A stretch of 64,000 nt of DNA from Nitrospirillum amazonense (GCF_007828045.1 NZ_VITN01000003.1:248001-312000); one strand, 5' to 3'. Positions 30,607-40,082 are shown, counted from the first letter of the stretch. Numbers and translations are program-made. The notes: a model not told the origin generated them from the letters alone.

Positions 30607-32490
30607 TCAAGCGATGACGGGTTTGGTCGGCGCGACGGTGACGGCTTCCTTCGCCGGATCCGCCGTCTGTTGCCGCGCCCACAGCTCGGCATAGGCGCCG
30701 CCCAGGGCCAGCAGATCGGCGTGGCGGCCGCGTTCGCGCACACGGCCTTCCTCCAGCACGATGATCTCGTCGGCCTCCACCACGGTGGACAGGCGGTGGG
30801 CGATGACCAGGGTGGTGCGTCCGCGGCTGACCTCGCGCAGGTTGCGCTGGATTTCCCGCTCGGTATGGGTGTCCAGGGCGCTGGTGGCCTCATCGAACAT
30901 CAGGATGGGCGGGTTCTTCAGGATGGTGCGGGCGATGGCCACGCGCTGCTTCTCGCCGCCGGACAGTTTCAGCCCGCGCTCACCCACCGTGGTGTCCCAG
31001 CCGTCGGGCAATCCTGCGATAAAGCCGTCGATGTGGGCCAGGGCCGCCGCGTGCTCCACCTGGCTTTGCGTCGCCTCGGTGCGGCCATAGGCGACGTTGT
31101 AGCGGATGGTGTCGTTGAACAGCACGGTGTCCTGCGGGACGATGCCGATGGACGCCCGCAGGCTGGCCTGGGTCACGTGCGCGATGTCCTGCCCGTCGAT
31201 CAGGATGCGGCCGCCGTTGGCGTCGTAGAAGCGGAACAGCAGCCGCGACAGGGTGGACTTGCCGGCGCCGCTGGGCCCGACGATGGCCACGGTGCGCCCG
31301 GCGGGCACGGTGAAGCTGATGCCCTTCAGAATGGGCCGGCGCGGGTCATAGCCGAAGGACACGTTCTCGAACCGCACTTCGCCGCCGCTGATGGCCAGGG
31401 GCTTGGCCCCCGGCGCGTCGGCCACCTCGCGGTCCACGGCCAGCAGCACGAACATCTTCTCCATGTCGATCAGGGCTTCTTTCACCCCGCGATAGACGAA
31501 GCCGAAGATGTTCAGCGGCTGGTACAGCTGCAGCATGTAGGTGTTCACCAGGACGAAATCGCCCAGGGTCAGGGTGCCGGCCTCGATGCCGCTGGCCGCC
31601 ATCCACATGACAGCCACCAGGCCCACGGCGATGATGAAACTCTGCCCCACGTTCAGGATGGACAGCGAGGTCTGGGTGCGCACCGCCGCCTGCTCATAGA
31701 CCTTCAGCGCGCGGTCGTAGCGCTGGGCCTCATGCTCCTCGTTGCCGAAGTACTTCACCGTTTCATAGTTCAGCAGGGTGTCGATGGCGCGGGCGCTGGC
31801 CTTGGTGTCGCTTTCCACCATCTGGCGGCGGATGCGGGTGCGCCAGTTGCTGATAATGACGGTGAAGGCGATGTAGCCGCCCACGGCCACGAAGGTGACC
31901 AAGGCGAACCAGATGTTGAACAGCCGCCAGAGGATGCCGGTGACCAGCAGGATCTCCAGCACCGTGGGCAGGATGTTGAACAGGGCCGTGGACAGCAGGG
32001 TCTCGATGGCCTTGGTGCCCCGCTCGATGGAGCGGGACAGGCCGCCGGTCTGCCGTTCCAGGTGGAAGCGCAACGACAGGCCGTGCAGGTGGCGGAAGAC
32101 GCTCAGGGCCGCCTTGCGCATGGCGCGCTGGGCCACCCGCTCGAACACGCTGTCGCGTAGCTCGCCGAAGGCCAGCGACAACACGCGCGCCAGGCCATAA
32201 GACAGGATGGCCAGCACCGGCACCACGGCGGCGTTGGTCTTGATGCCCTCGCCCAGCTGGTCCACCGCGTGCTTGTAGAAGACGGGGATGGTGACGCTGG
32301 CCGCCTTGGCGCCGAGCAGCAGCAGCATCGCGATGATGACCCGCCCCCGGGTACCCCAATCGTCCTTGGGCCAGACATAGGGCATCAGCATGGCCAGCGC
32401 CTTGCCCTCCCCCATCTGCGGACGGGTGGGCCGGGGTTCCGGCGCGGCGGGGGACGGATGGGTGGGGATGGCGGTCTGGGTCATCAGCAC
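30607..32490 (-). CDS. ABC half-transporter, Atm1/HMT-like
   Basis: 627 aa half-transporter: a six-helix membrane domain (about 50-340) followed by an ATPase domain (about 375-605). Walker A is GPSGAGKST, the signature KLSGGEKQRVAIAR, and Walker B ILMFDEATSALD. The membrane domain has the Atm1-type segments NEEHEAQRYDRALKVYEQAAVRTQ (in part YFGNEEHEAQRYDRAL) and LNVGQSFIIAVG. Bacterial Atm1 exports glutathione-metal or persulfide conjugates and guards against heavy metals. Coded as a single gene, followed by MeaB after 81 bp. Confidence 0.88.
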   Translation of the reverse strand: MLMTQTAIPTHPSPAAPEPRPTRPQMGEGKALAMLMPYVWPKDDWGTRGRVIIAMLLLLGAKAASVTIPVFYKHAVDQLGEGIKTNAAVVPVLAILSYGLARVLSLAFGELRDSVFERVAQRAMRKAALSVFRHLHGLSLRFHLERQTGGLSRSIERGTKAIETLLSTALFNILPTVLEILLVTGILWRLFNIWFALVTFVAVGGYIAFTVIISNWRTRIRRQMVESDTKASARAIDTLLNYETVKYFGNEEHEAQRYDRALKVYEQAAVRTQTSLSILNVGQSFIIAVGLVAVMWMAASGIEAGTLTLGDFVLVNTYMLQLYQPLNIFGFVYRGVKEALIDMEKMFVLLAVDREVADAPGAKPLAISGGEVRFENVSFGYDPRRPILKGISFTVPAGRTVAIVGPSGAGKSTLSRLLFRFYDANGGRILIDGQDIAHVTQASLRASIGIVPQDTVLFNDTIRYNVAYGRTEATQSQVEHAAALAHIDGFIAGLPDGWDTTVGERGLKLSGGEKQRVAIARTILKNPPILMFDEATSALDTHTEREIQRNLREVSRGRTTLVIAHRLSTVVEADEIIVLEEGRVRERGRHADLLALGGAYAELWARQQTADPAKEAVTVAPTKPVIA

Positions 32491-32579
32491 TAGATGGGGC
32501 GGCGGGACGGATGGGGTAGGGCGGGGCGGCTATGTGATTGCGGCCGGTCCAGGCGCGGCGCAGCGATGGCCGTCACCCG

Positions 32580-32855
32580 TCAGCGCCTGTCGTTCAGCAA
32601 TTGGCGGATGGCTTCGGCCAGCAGGCGGTAGGCGCGATCGTCGCCCTTGTCGGCGGCGGCCGCCGCCTTGTCCGCCTGGGCGCGGAAGCGGGCGTAACCC
32701 TGGTCGCGGCGCAGGCTGTCCCGGGCACCGGCCGCCAGCACATCGTCCAGGGTGGACGGCACCTCGGCCGTCTTCGCCGACGTGGCCGTCATGGTGGCCG
32801 CAGCACCTTTGGATTTGGTGGGCAACGGCTTGGACGGCCGTTTGAACGGGGACAT
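32580..32855 (-). CDS. Small hypothetical protein
   Basis: 91 aa. Basic, Ser/Thr-rich N-terminus (PFKRPSKPLPTKSK) then a predicted helical domain (about 36-88: TLDDVLAAGARDSLRRDQGY and YRLLAEAIRQLLNDRR). I recognise no family. It follows the sensor kinase gene by 48 bp on the same strand and could be co-transcribed with it. No membrane segment or signal peptide. Confidence 0.55.
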   Translation of the reverse strand: MSPFKRPSKPLPTKSKGAAATMTATSAKTAEVPSTLDDVLAAGARDSLRRDQGYARFRAQADKAAAAADKGDDRAYRLLAEAIRQLLNDRR

Positions 32856-32902
32856 GGGCGCCCTCGGGACACGGGGACCGGAACGGCCCCATCATGCCCC
32901 GG

Positions 32903-34660
32903 TCACGGCAACATCGCCAGCGCCGGGCCGGGCGGCACCTGGCGGTCGGGCGGGAAAATGACGGTGACGCGGGTGCCGCCGCCGGGCGGGCATTCCACCA
33001 GCAGGGTGCCGCCGTGCAGGTCCATCAGGCGGCGGACGATGAACAGGCCCAGGCCGCTGCCGCCATGGCGCCGGCGCAGCGAGGGCTCCGCCTGCAGGAA
33101 GGGCTGGGTGCCCAGGTTCTCCAGCACATAGCGGGAGATGCCCGGGCCTGTGTCGATGACCGACAGGGCCAAACCTTCCCGCCCGATGTCGGCCGACACC
33201 GTCACCCGGCCGCCGTCGGGCGTGAACTTCACAGCGTTGCCCAGCAGGTTCAGCAGCACCTGGCGCAGCGCCGTGGGGTCCAGCATGGCGTGCAGGCCGG
33301 CGACGCCGGCCACGGTGATGTCGATCTTGCGCTGGAGGTTGCCGGCCTGGATTTGGCGCACCGCCACCGCGACCTCGGCCGCGATGTCCACCACCTTGTC
33401 CTCCAGCTCGAACCGGCCCGCCTCCATCCGCGCCACGTCCAGGATGTCGTTCACCAGTTCCAGCAGGTGCAGGCCGCTGACGCGGATGTCCTCGGCATAG
33501 TCGGCGTAGCGCGCGTCACCCACCGGGCCGTAGGTCTGCTGGGTGATCAACTCGCTGAAGCCGATGATGGCGTTCAGCGGCGTGCGCAACTCGTGGCTCA
33601 TGCTGGCCAGGAAGGCGGTCTTGCTGCGGCTGGCCATTTCGGCGTCGTGCCGGGCGCGGGCCAGCTGGCCATCCGTCTCCTTGCGCACGGTGATGTCCAT
33701 GAGCGAGCCCAGCAGGCGGGCCGGCCGGAGGGCGGCGTCCCCGGTTTCCGTCGCCGGCCAGACGCCTTGGCCGCGCAGGTGGAACCAGCGGGTGACGCCG
33801 TCGGCGCAGACCATGGGCAGCTCCAGGTCGAAGGGCTGGCGCAGGCGCAGGTGGCTGCGTATATGGGAAAAGGCCCGCGACCGCTCCGCCTTCGGGATCA
33901 TGCCCAGCACGCGGCGGAGCCCGTGGGTGCCCGCCGGCAGGCGCAGCAGGGTCTGGGCCTGGCCAGACAGGTGCAGGCTGCCGTCGCCCAGATGCCAGTC
34001 CCAAATGCCGACGGCGGAGCCGCCGGTCGCCAGCTCGTACCGTTCCTTTTCCTGGCGCATGGTCTCGGCCGCCAGATGCTGGGCCGTCAGGTCGATGGCC
34101 ATGCCGACATAGCCCAGGCGCTCACCCTCGCGCGCCGTCACGGGCACGGCCTCGCACAGCACCCACACGATGCGGCCGTCGGGGCGGCGGATGCGGAATT
34201 CCTCGGCATAGCGCTCACCCAGCTGGATGGCGGTCATCCAGCGGGACTGCGCCCGCTTGTGATCCTCGGGATGGATCAGCCACCATTCCCAGCTGCCGCC
34301 GGGCTCCAGCTCCGCCGGCATGCCGGTGATTTCGCGCAGGTGGGGATTGCGGTAGGTGATCTGGCCCGTGGAATCGACATGGAAGATGCCCACGGGCGCC
34401 ATGTCGGCCAGGGCGTTGTAGCGCGCCTCGCTGATGGCCAGCTCCCGGGTCTTGCGGGCGTCGGCGGCCAGGGCGCGCACCAACACGCGGTGCAGCAACA
34501 GCGCCGTGATCAGGACGAAGCCCACGCCCTTGACCGGCCCCACCCATGCCGCGTGGACAGGACCCAGCGTCATGTCCAGCGCGATGTCGGAACCCAGGAC
34601 CCACAACCCGCCCAACAGGGCGTAGCCCAGGCAAATCCGTGTCGCCGCCCCCAACCGCAC
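32903..34660 (-). CDS. PAS-domain sensor histidine kinase
   Basis: 585 aa. Two N-terminal membrane helices (about 8-28, 38-60) precede two PAS domains: ADMAPVGIFHVDSTGQITYR (about 86-105) and one near ATGGSAVGIWDWHLGDGSL. The kinase core has the H box SMSHELRTPLNAIIGFSE, N box LLNLLGNAVKFTPDGG, G1 DTGPGI and G2 GGSGLGLFIV. Its cognate response regulator is not adjacent, so it is an orphan kinase. Signal unknown. Confidence 0.9.
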   Translation of the reverse strand: MRLGAATRICLGYALLGGLWVLGSDIALDMTLGPVHAAWVGPVKGVGFVLITALLLHRVLVRALAADARKTRELAISEARYNALADMAPVGIFHVDSTGQITYRNPHLREITGMPAELEPGGSWEWWLIHPEDHKRAQSRWMTAIQLGERYAEEFRIRRPDGRIVWVLCEAVPVTAREGERLGYVGMAIDLTAQHLAAETMRQEKERYELATGGSAVGIWDWHLGDGSLHLSGQAQTLLRLPAGTHGLRRVLGMIPKAERSRAFSHIRSHLRLRQPFDLELPMVCADGVTRWFHLRGQGVWPATETGDAALRPARLLGSLMDITVRKETDGQLARARHDAEMASRSKTAFLASMSHELRTPLNAIIGFSELITQQTYGPVGDARYADYAEDIRVSGLHLLELVNDILDVARMEAGRFELEDKVVDIAAEVAVAVRQIQAGNLQRKIDITVAGVAGLHAMLDPTALRQVLLNLLGNAVKFTPDGGRVTVSADIGREGLALSVIDTGPGISRYVLENLGTQPFLQAEPSLRRRHGGSGLGLFIVRRLMDLHGGTLLVECPPGGGTRVTVIFPPDRQVPPGPALAMLP

Positions 34661-34807
34661 CCTGGGTCCCGTCCTCTTTTCCGGCGCGGGCCGCTGCCCC
34701 GAAAGGTCAGGTGCTTGGCCGGCTGGGTTCTACCAATGGACATACTGTAGGCACGGGCAACGGTCCGGCGCAATCAGCGGAAGGCCAGGACAGGGGGAAG
34801 AGGGGGC

Positions 34808-35983
34808 TTATTCCCCGCCCAGCACGACCTCGCCGCTGCCCGACTTGCCGATGCGCGGCGTGCCGGTGTGCTTAGCCACCGTGATGGTGCCGCTGCCGCC
34901 CATGAACAGGTTGGGATCCTTGGCGGTGCCGTCGAAGGTGAAGTCGCCCTGGCCCAGGACGGCGACCTTCAGGGCGCTGGCGGTGCCGTCGTTGATATGC
35001 ACGTCGCCCTTGCCGTTGATGACGGCCTCGATGACGCCGTCCACCCGGTCGGCGGAGATGTCGCCGTTGCCGTAGACGGCCAGGCGCAGCGCCTTGTCGA
35101 TGGTGCCCAGCGACAGGTCGGCCTGGCCCATGACGCGGACCTCCGCCTCCGACGCGTGACCCACATGCAGGTCGCCGTGGCCGGCGATGACGAACTTCAG
35201 CGACTCCGCCACCTCGTCCACGCTGATCTCGGCGCTCTCAACGATGTTGGCCTGCAGCGACTTGACCTTTTTCAGCGAGACCTGGGCCTTGCGCAGGTCC
35301 AGCACCACGTCGCCGTCCAGTTCGCCGTCCACGGTCAGCTCGCCGGACAGGCCGGTGGCCACCAGCTTGGTCTTGGCGGGCACGGTGATGGTCAGCTCGG
35401 TCGACCGTCCGCTGCCCGACACCTGCAGGGCGCCGTCCTCGGCCGCCGCGCGCACGGCCCCGCCGCTGGCGGAAATGCCGATGGTGGTGGCGCTGCTGGA
35501 TGGGCGGATGATGGTGTTGCCGGACAGGTTGGACAGGTTCACCACCTGCTGCGCCGGAAATTCCTGGGTGCTGTCGCTCAGGGCCCGGGCGTCGCGGGCG
35601 GCGGCGCGGGCGGCCATCGCCGCGGCCTTGGCCTCCTGCTTGATGGACTCGACGTCCAGGCCCTTCATCGCATCTTCCACGTCGCGGCGGATCTGGTCGG
35701 CGTCGGCCCGGCTGATGGGGGCGGCGGGCGACGCGGGGGACACCGGCGATATCGGGGGGATGGGCGGAATCGGCGGGATGGGGGGAATGGGCGGGATGCC
35801 GCCATCCATCTTCACCACCTTGACCGAATGCGACGAGCCGTGGCCATGGCTGCCCAGCAGCATGAAGCCCAGCGAGCCGACCGCCACCAAGGCGGCGATG
35901 ACGCCGCCGGCGGGTATGCCGGGCGTGAGGCGGGGACGGGGGGAGGCGACACTGGTTTCCATAGGGCGCACCCTGCGCGACAT
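34808..35983 (-). CDS. DUF2807 (head-GIN) domain protein
   Basis: 391 aa from ATG at 35983, which follows a GGGGGAA ribosome-binding site (the frame opens at 36010, and METSVASP at 35962 is a third option). An N-terminal membrane helix (PAGGVIAALVAVGSLGFMLL) is followed by a proline repeat (five PPI units), a helical region rich in Ala/Arg, and a right-handed beta-helix of repeated strands (about 160-390) with many short Asp/Gly turns, typical of DUF2807. Likely exported or membrane-anchored; partner unknown. It is the middle of a minus-strand series with no obvious operon partner. Confidence 0.8.
   Translation of the reverse strand: MSRRVRPMETSVASPRPRLTPGIPAGGVIAALVAVGSLGFMLLGSHGHGSSHSVKVVKMDGGIPPIPPIPPIPPIPPISPVSPASPAAPISRADADQIRRDVEDAMKGLDVESIKQEAKAAAMAARAAARDARALSDSTQEFPAQQVVNLSNLSGNTIIRPSSSATTIGISASGGAVRAAAEDGALQVSGSGRSTELTITVPAKTKLVATGLSGELTVDGELDGDVVLDLRKAQVSLKKVKSLQANIVESAEISVDEVAESLKFVIAGHGDLHVGHASEAEVRVMGQADLSLGTIDKALRLAVYGNGDISADRVDGVIEAVINGKGDVHINDGTASALKVAVLGQGDFTFDGTAKDPNLFMGGSGTITVAKHTGTPRIGKSGSGEVVLGGE
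35749..35802 (-). repeat. Tandem 9-bp repeats coding PPI units
   Basis: Five successive near-identical 9-bp units encode PPI PPI PPI PPI PPI (ending PPISPV) within the DUF2807 gene. Such short coding repeats can change unit number by slippage without changing frame, which would vary the linker length. Confidence 0.75.
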
Positions 35984-36126
35984 CGTAGAATTCCCCCGAC
36001 TATTGGCCACTTGGTCCCGCCTGTCCGCAGTGTTTGCCTAACCGTTACACTTTTAACCCGCCTGTTACACGACCGCCAGGGGCGGCGATGCGTCCAGGCG
36101 GTCTACCTCCGGCAGGCGCCCCCGCC

Positions 36127-37029
36127 TCACCAACCCAGGCGGTTCATGACGGCGCTGATGCGCAGGCCGGCCTGCGCCGCGATCTCCGCCAGCCGATCCA
36201 GGTCGGGCAGGTCGGTCAGCGGGTCGGCCACGCCCAGTTCCTCGCGGTGGATGCCGCCGGCGATCAGCAGGCCGTCGATGCCGGCGGCGTTGGCGCCGGC
36301 CATGTCGGTGCGCAGGCTGTCGCCCACCGCCAGGATGCGGTTCGGCGTCAAGCCGCCCAGCAGGTCGAAGCAGCGGGCGTAGACGCCGGGGTAAGGCTTG
36401 CCGTGCTGGCGCACGTCGCCGCCCAGCTCTTCATACCGGCGTGCCAACTCACCCGCGCAGATCACCAGCTGCGGTCCGACATGCACCACCAGGTCCGGGT
36501 TGGCGCAGACCATGGGCAGCTTCAGCGCGGCGCAGGCGGACAGGATGGGCTCGTAATCCGCCAGCGATTCGCTGAAATCGACGATGCCAGTGTTCAGGAC
36601 GAAGTCCGCGTCCTCGGGCCGGTCCACCTTCACGCGCGTGCCCCGGCCCTGGCCCGCCAGGTCCAGGTAGACGCCGGCGTCGCGGTCGGGGCCGATGTGC
36701 AGCAGCTTCGGCCCCAGGGCCCGGTGCCAGGCGTCCGGCGGATCGCGCAGGGCGTCGTGCGTCGCCTCGCCCGAGGTCAGCAGCGCGTCGTAATGGTCGG
36801 GCGTCAGCCCCATCTCGGTCAGCCGGGCGGCGGCGGCATCCACGCGGCGGGGGGCGTTGGACAGCAGACAGACGCGCTTGCCTTGGGCGCGCAGCGTCTT
36901 CAGGCATTCGGGCACGCCGGGATAGGGGGCGATGCCGTCATGCACGACCCCCCACAAATCCAGGATGAATCCGTCGTAACGGTCCGCCAGCTGCGACAGG
37001 CCGGTATACAAGGGAATAGCAGGGGTCAT
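36127..37029 (-). CDS. HAD-superfamily phosphatase, TIGR01459 type
   Basis: 300 aa subclass IIA HAD hydrolase. The first motif is FILDLWGVVHDG (about 19-30), in which Trp stands where most HADs have the second Asp of DxD, as is normal for this subfamily. Motif II LLSNAPRR, lysine in GKPYPGVYARCF and the acidic motif GDSLRTDMAGANAAGID are present. Substrate is unknown; relatives act on small phosphate esters. Single gene, followed by the DUF2807 gene. Confidence 0.88.
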   Translation of the reverse strand: MTPAIPLYTGLSQLADRYDGFILDLWGVVHDGIAPYPGVPECLKTLRAQGKRVCLLSNAPRRVDAAAARLTEMGLTPDHYDALLTSGEATHDALRDPPDAWHRALGPKLLHIGPDRDAGVYLDLAGQGRGTRVKVDRPEDADFVLNTGIVDFSESLADYEPILSACAALKLPMVCANPDLVVHVGPQLVICAGELARRYEELGGDVRQHGKPYPGVYARCFDLLGGLTPNRILAVGDSLRTDMAGANAAGIDGLLIAGGIHREELGVADPLTDLPDLDRLAEIAAQAGLRISAVMNRLGW

Positions 37030-37047
37030 GAGGGGAACAGTCTACTC

Positions 37048-38283
37048 TCAGGAAGGCAGGCGGCGGGCCAGGCGAGGCTCGCCGAACAGGTAGCCCTGGC
37101 CGAAGTCGATGAACAGATCCAAAAGGTCCAGCAGCTGCTGGTCGGTTTCGATCTTTTCCACGATCAGGTCGATGTTGTTGCGGTCCAGCTGGCGTTTCAG
37201 CAGCGTCACCTTGTCCGGGTTGGCGAAGCGGCCGTCGGGGTCCAGCAGGCGGGCGGCGTCCAGCTTCACGAAGCGGATCTCGTGCGCCGCCAGCTGGTCC
37301 CAGTCGACGTCGAAGCGATCGACCTGGTCCATGGAGAAGCGGAACCCCAGGCTGCGCAGCCCGTCCAGGAAGCCGGTGGCGAAGATGTCGCCCTGCATCA
37401 GGTCGGCCTGGCTGAGCTCGAAGATGATCTTCTGCACCAGGTTGGGGTGCTGGCCCATGAACTGGACGAATTCCCGCATGAAGGTGCCGTCGTTCAGCGT
37501 GGCGGCGGAGATGTTGCAGAAGAAGCCCACGTTCTGGTGCCGCTTCTCCGTCTCACGCAGCAGCTGGACGCAGCGGAACAGCAGCAGGTTGTCGATGGGC
37601 GCCATCAGGTTGTGGCGGGCCGCCACGCCCAGATAGCGGTCGGGCGTAAGATAGCTGCCGTCTTCCAGCCGAATGCGGGAGAACACTTCATAAAAGCGGT
37701 GCTTGCGTTGCGGCAGGCTGACGATGGGCTGAAGGAAAATGTCCACCCGGTCCGACCGCAGTGCCTCGCGGATGCCGTTCATCACCGGGCCGTCGTCCTC
37801 CGCCGCCGGCGCCTCGCCGGGCAGGGGACCATAGGCGGAGCCCAGGCTGGGCACGTTGGTGGCGCGGGCGGCCTGGGCCGCCGCCGGGGCGACTTGCGGC
37901 GCTGGCGCCTGCGGGGCGGGCTCGATGGCGGTGGCGGGCCCCGCCGGCATCTGGTCGGCCAGGGTGCGCAGCATGCGGGCGTCGCTGACCACGGCGGCAA
38001 CCGCGCCGCCGGCCTCGCCGCTGGGCCGCATCAGCCGGTCCAGGGCGGCCAGCACGTCGCGTTGGCGATCCAACAGGCGGTCCAACCGCTGCTCCATCCG
38101 CTCCGCCTGCTCCATGCGGGCATAGAATTCATGCAGCAGGCCGCCGAAGACGAAGACCACCAGGCCCAGCAGCAGGCCATAGGACCGGTCGACGCCCACG
38201 CCGGCCAGCGGCAGGGCCAAGGCCACGGCCACCGCCACGGCGACATAGCAGGCGGCGAAGATGATGTGACGTAGCACGTGCAT
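37048..38283 (-). CDS. EAL-domain protein, probably catalytically inactive
   Basis: 411 aa. Two N-terminal membrane helices (about 7-28, 33-52), a coiled coil (about 55-85), a Pro/Ala linker, and an EAL domain (about 165-405). The domain starts FLQPIVSLPQRKHRFYEVFSRIR, where EVF replaces the metal-binding EAL, and the usual DDFG loop reads MDQVDRFDVD. Later segments (FVKLDAARLLD, IEKIETDQQLLDLL, FGQGYLFGEP) are intact. With these catalytic residues replaced it probably does not hydrolyse c-di-GMP and may be a receptor. It starts 108 bp before the structured repeat copy B and is followed 18 bp later by the HAD gene, with which it may be co-transcribed. Confidence 0.85.
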   Translation of the reverse strand: MHVLRHIIFAACYVAVAVAVALALPLAGVGVDRSYGLLLGLVVFVFGGLLHEFYARMEQAERMEQRLDRLLDRQRDVLAALDRLMRPSGEAGGAVAAVVSDARMLRTLADQMPAGPATAIEPAPQAPAPQVAPAAAQAARATNVPSLGSAYGPLPGEAPAAEDDGPVMNGIREALRSDRVDIFLQPIVSLPQRKHRFYEVFSRIRLEDGSYLTPDRYLGVAARHNLMAPIDNLLLFRCVQLLRETEKRHQNVGFFCNISAATLNDGTFMREFVQFMGQHPNLVQKIIFELSQADLMQGDIFATGFLDGLRSLGFRFSMDQVDRFDVDWDQLAAHEIRFVKLDAARLLDPDGRFANPDKVTLLKRQLDRNNIDLIVEKIETDQQLLDLLDLFIDFGQGYLFGEPRLARRLPS

Positions 38284-38294
38284 GTTTTTCGCTT

Positions 38295-38394
38295 CCCTCA
38301 GTCGCCGGGCGCCGGCATCCGCCGGCTTGGCTTCCTCGATTTCCGGTCCGCTGACGCTCCCCGGAAATCTCCGGCGGCCCCGTCGGGGCCTAGT
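38295..38394 (-). repeat. Structured dispersed repeat, copy B
   Basis: Reads on the minus strand between pyrD and the EAL gene. Lead hairpin GGCCCC...GGGGCC, closing stem GCCGG/CCGGC, extended inner stem GATTTCCGG/CCGGAAATC (38361-38369 with 38338-38346), last stem GCCGGC-GGAT-GCCGGC, and end CTGAGGG. The 5' flank AGCGTAGCGACTAGG is also present before copy F. Confidence 0.85.
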
Positions 38395-38434
38395 CGCTAC
38401 GCTCGTGGTACCGCTTGTACGTCCGCGGCTGCGC

Positions 38435-39502
38435 CTACCGATGGTCCGCCCCCACCGCCTGGGCCACGTTGGTGAAACCGTCGCGGCGCAGCAGGTCGGC
38501 CAGGTCGCGCTTGATGGCGGCGACCAGGCCTGGACCGTGGTAGATCAGGGCGGAATAGACCTGAACCAGGCTGGCGCCGGCGCGAATCTTGGCATGGGCC
38601 TGCGCGCCCGATCCGATGCCGCCCACGCCCACCAGCGGCAGCTTGCCGCCCGTCAGGCGGTAGAAATCGCGCAACACGGACGTCGACTTGTCGAACAGCG
38701 GCTGGCCGCTGAGGCCGCCGGCCTCCGCGCGGTGGGCGGGGGTCAGGCCGTCCGGCCGATCCAGCGTGGTATTGGACACGATCAAGCCGTCGATGCCGCT
38801 GGCCAGCGCCACCTCCGCCACGTCCACCTTGTCATCCTCGGTCAGGTCCGGCGCCACCTTCAGCAGCAGGGGCGTGCGGTGGCTTCCCCGCGCCGCCAGG
38901 CAGGCGGCCAGCAGGTCGGTCAGGGCCTGGCGCCCCTGCAGTGAGCGCAGGCCCGGCGTGTTGGGGGAGGAGACGTTGACCACCAGGTAGTCGGCCAGGG
39001 GCGCCAGGCGGCGAATGCCGATGATGTAGTCGGATGCCGCGTCCGCCGTTTCCTTGTTCTTGCCGACGTTGGCGCCGACGATGCCGGTGCGGCCCAGGCC
39101 GCGCCGATCTTCCAACCGCCGGGCGAAGGTCTCCAGCCCCTCGTTGTTGAAGCCGAAGCGGTTGATGACGCCCTCGACCTCCACGGCGCGAAACAGCCGG
39201 GGCTTGGTGTTGCCGGGCTGCGGCCGGGGGGTGACGGTGCCGGCCTCCACCATGCCGAAGCCCAGGGCCAGCATGGCGTCCGGCACCCGGGCGTTCTTGT
39301 CGAAGCCGGCGCCCAAGCCCACGGGGTTGGGGAAGTCCAGACCGAATACGGTCTGGCTCAGCGCCGGGTCATCCGGGCCGCCGGCGCCGAACAGGGCCGG
39401 GGGCAGGGCGCCGACCTTCAGCAGGTTGATGGTCAGGTCGTGCGCCCGCTCCGCATCCATGGCGAACAGGATGGGACGGGCGAGGCGATAGGCCAGGCTC
39501 AT
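38435..39502 (-). CDS. pyrD: Dihydroorotate dehydrogenase (quinone)
   Basis: 355 aa class 2 enzyme that oxidises dihydroorotate to orotate in pyrimidine synthesis, coupled to the quinone pool. Family motifs are NPVGLGAGFDKNA (about 57-69), GFGMVEAGTVTPRPQPGNTKPR (in part EAGTVTPRPQPGNTKPRLFR), NRFGFNNEGL, YLVVNVSSPNTPGLRSLQG and VGVGGIGSGAQAHAKIRAGA. The N-terminal helix for membrane association is present. Overlaps the end of the upstream DUF952 gene by 1 bp (TGATG), so they are co-transcribed. Confidence 0.96.
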   Translation of the reverse strand: MSLAYRLARPILFAMDAERAHDLTINLLKVGALPPALFGAGGPDDPALSQTVFGLDFPNPVGLGAGFDKNARVPDAMLALGFGMVEAGTVTPRPQPGNTKPRLFRAVEVEGVINRFGFNNEGLETFARRLEDRRGLGRTGIVGANVGKNKETADAASDYIIGIRRLAPLADYLVVNVSSPNTPGLRSLQGRQALTDLLAACLAARGSHRTPLLLKVAPDLTEDDKVDVAEVALASGIDGLIVSNTTLDRPDGLTPAHRAEAGGLSGQPLFDKSTSVLRDFYRLTGGKLPLVGVGGIGSGAQAHAKIRAGASLVQVYSALIYHGPGLVAAIKRDLADLLRRDGFTNVAQAVGADHR

Positions 39503-39861
39503 CAGACCGTTCCCTCAAGAACATGCGGCGGGAACTCATGGCGGCCATCCCCGCCCAGCGGCAGCGGGTCGGCGCGCAGGACCGCGCTCACCGGAAGGCC
39601 GCCATACAGGTGGGGGAACAGCTGGCCGCCGCGTGACGGCTCATACTTCAGGGCGTCGCCCAAGGGGGCTGGGTCCACCGTCAGGATCAGCAGGCCGGTC
39701 TGGCCGGCGCGGTGCTTGGCGGCGCTTTCCACCACCTGGCTGGCGGTGGAGAAATGGATGAAGCCGTCGGCCTGGTCCTGCGAGGACCCCGGATAGACGC
39801 CGGCCGCCAGGGCCGTCAGCCATTCGTCCGCGCGGCACATATGGAAAATCACATCGCTCAT
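39502..39861 (-). CDS. DUF952-family protein
   Basis: 119 aa: IFHMCRADEWLTALAAGVYP near the start, ADGFIHFSTASQVVESAAKH and LLILTVDPAPLGDALKYEPS are DUF952 hallmarks. The fold resembles ADP-ribosyltransferases, but the activity is unknown. It is immediately upstream of pyrD with overlapping stop/start, a common alphaproteobacterial pairing. Confidence 0.85.
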   Translation of the reverse strand: MSDVIFHMCRADEWLTALAAGVYPGSSQDQADGFIHFSTASQVVESAAKHRAGQTGLLILTVDPAPLGDALKYEPSRGGQLFPHLYGGLPVSAVLRADPLPLGGDGRHEFPPHVLEGTV

Positions 39862-40082
39862 GCTGTCGCCCCCATCTTGGCGCCGACCCTAGAGCATTTC
39901 GCTATGCAGCAGGATGGGAAAATGCGGGAGTCGCAAATTGAGACGAATGCCGCAGGTCTCGTCGCAAAATGACACCGCGCCGGCCTTGAAATTTTGTGAC
40001 CGCCACGCGGACGCAAACGGAAAGCGGCCTATTCCTTAGGGCAACGCCGAATCTACCCGTAGGAAATAGGCGGCGGTTGCAC

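Noticed and set aside
35749-35802. Noncoding minisatellite
   Set aside because: The 9-bp units are in frame and encode PPI repeats in the DUF2807 protein.
36034-38274. Long plus-strand open frame opposite the HAD and EAL genes
   Set aside because: Gln/Val/Gly/His-rich antisense product without motifs; the minus-strand genes are well supported. The same applies to similar frames opposite lysK, dinG and the histidine kinase.
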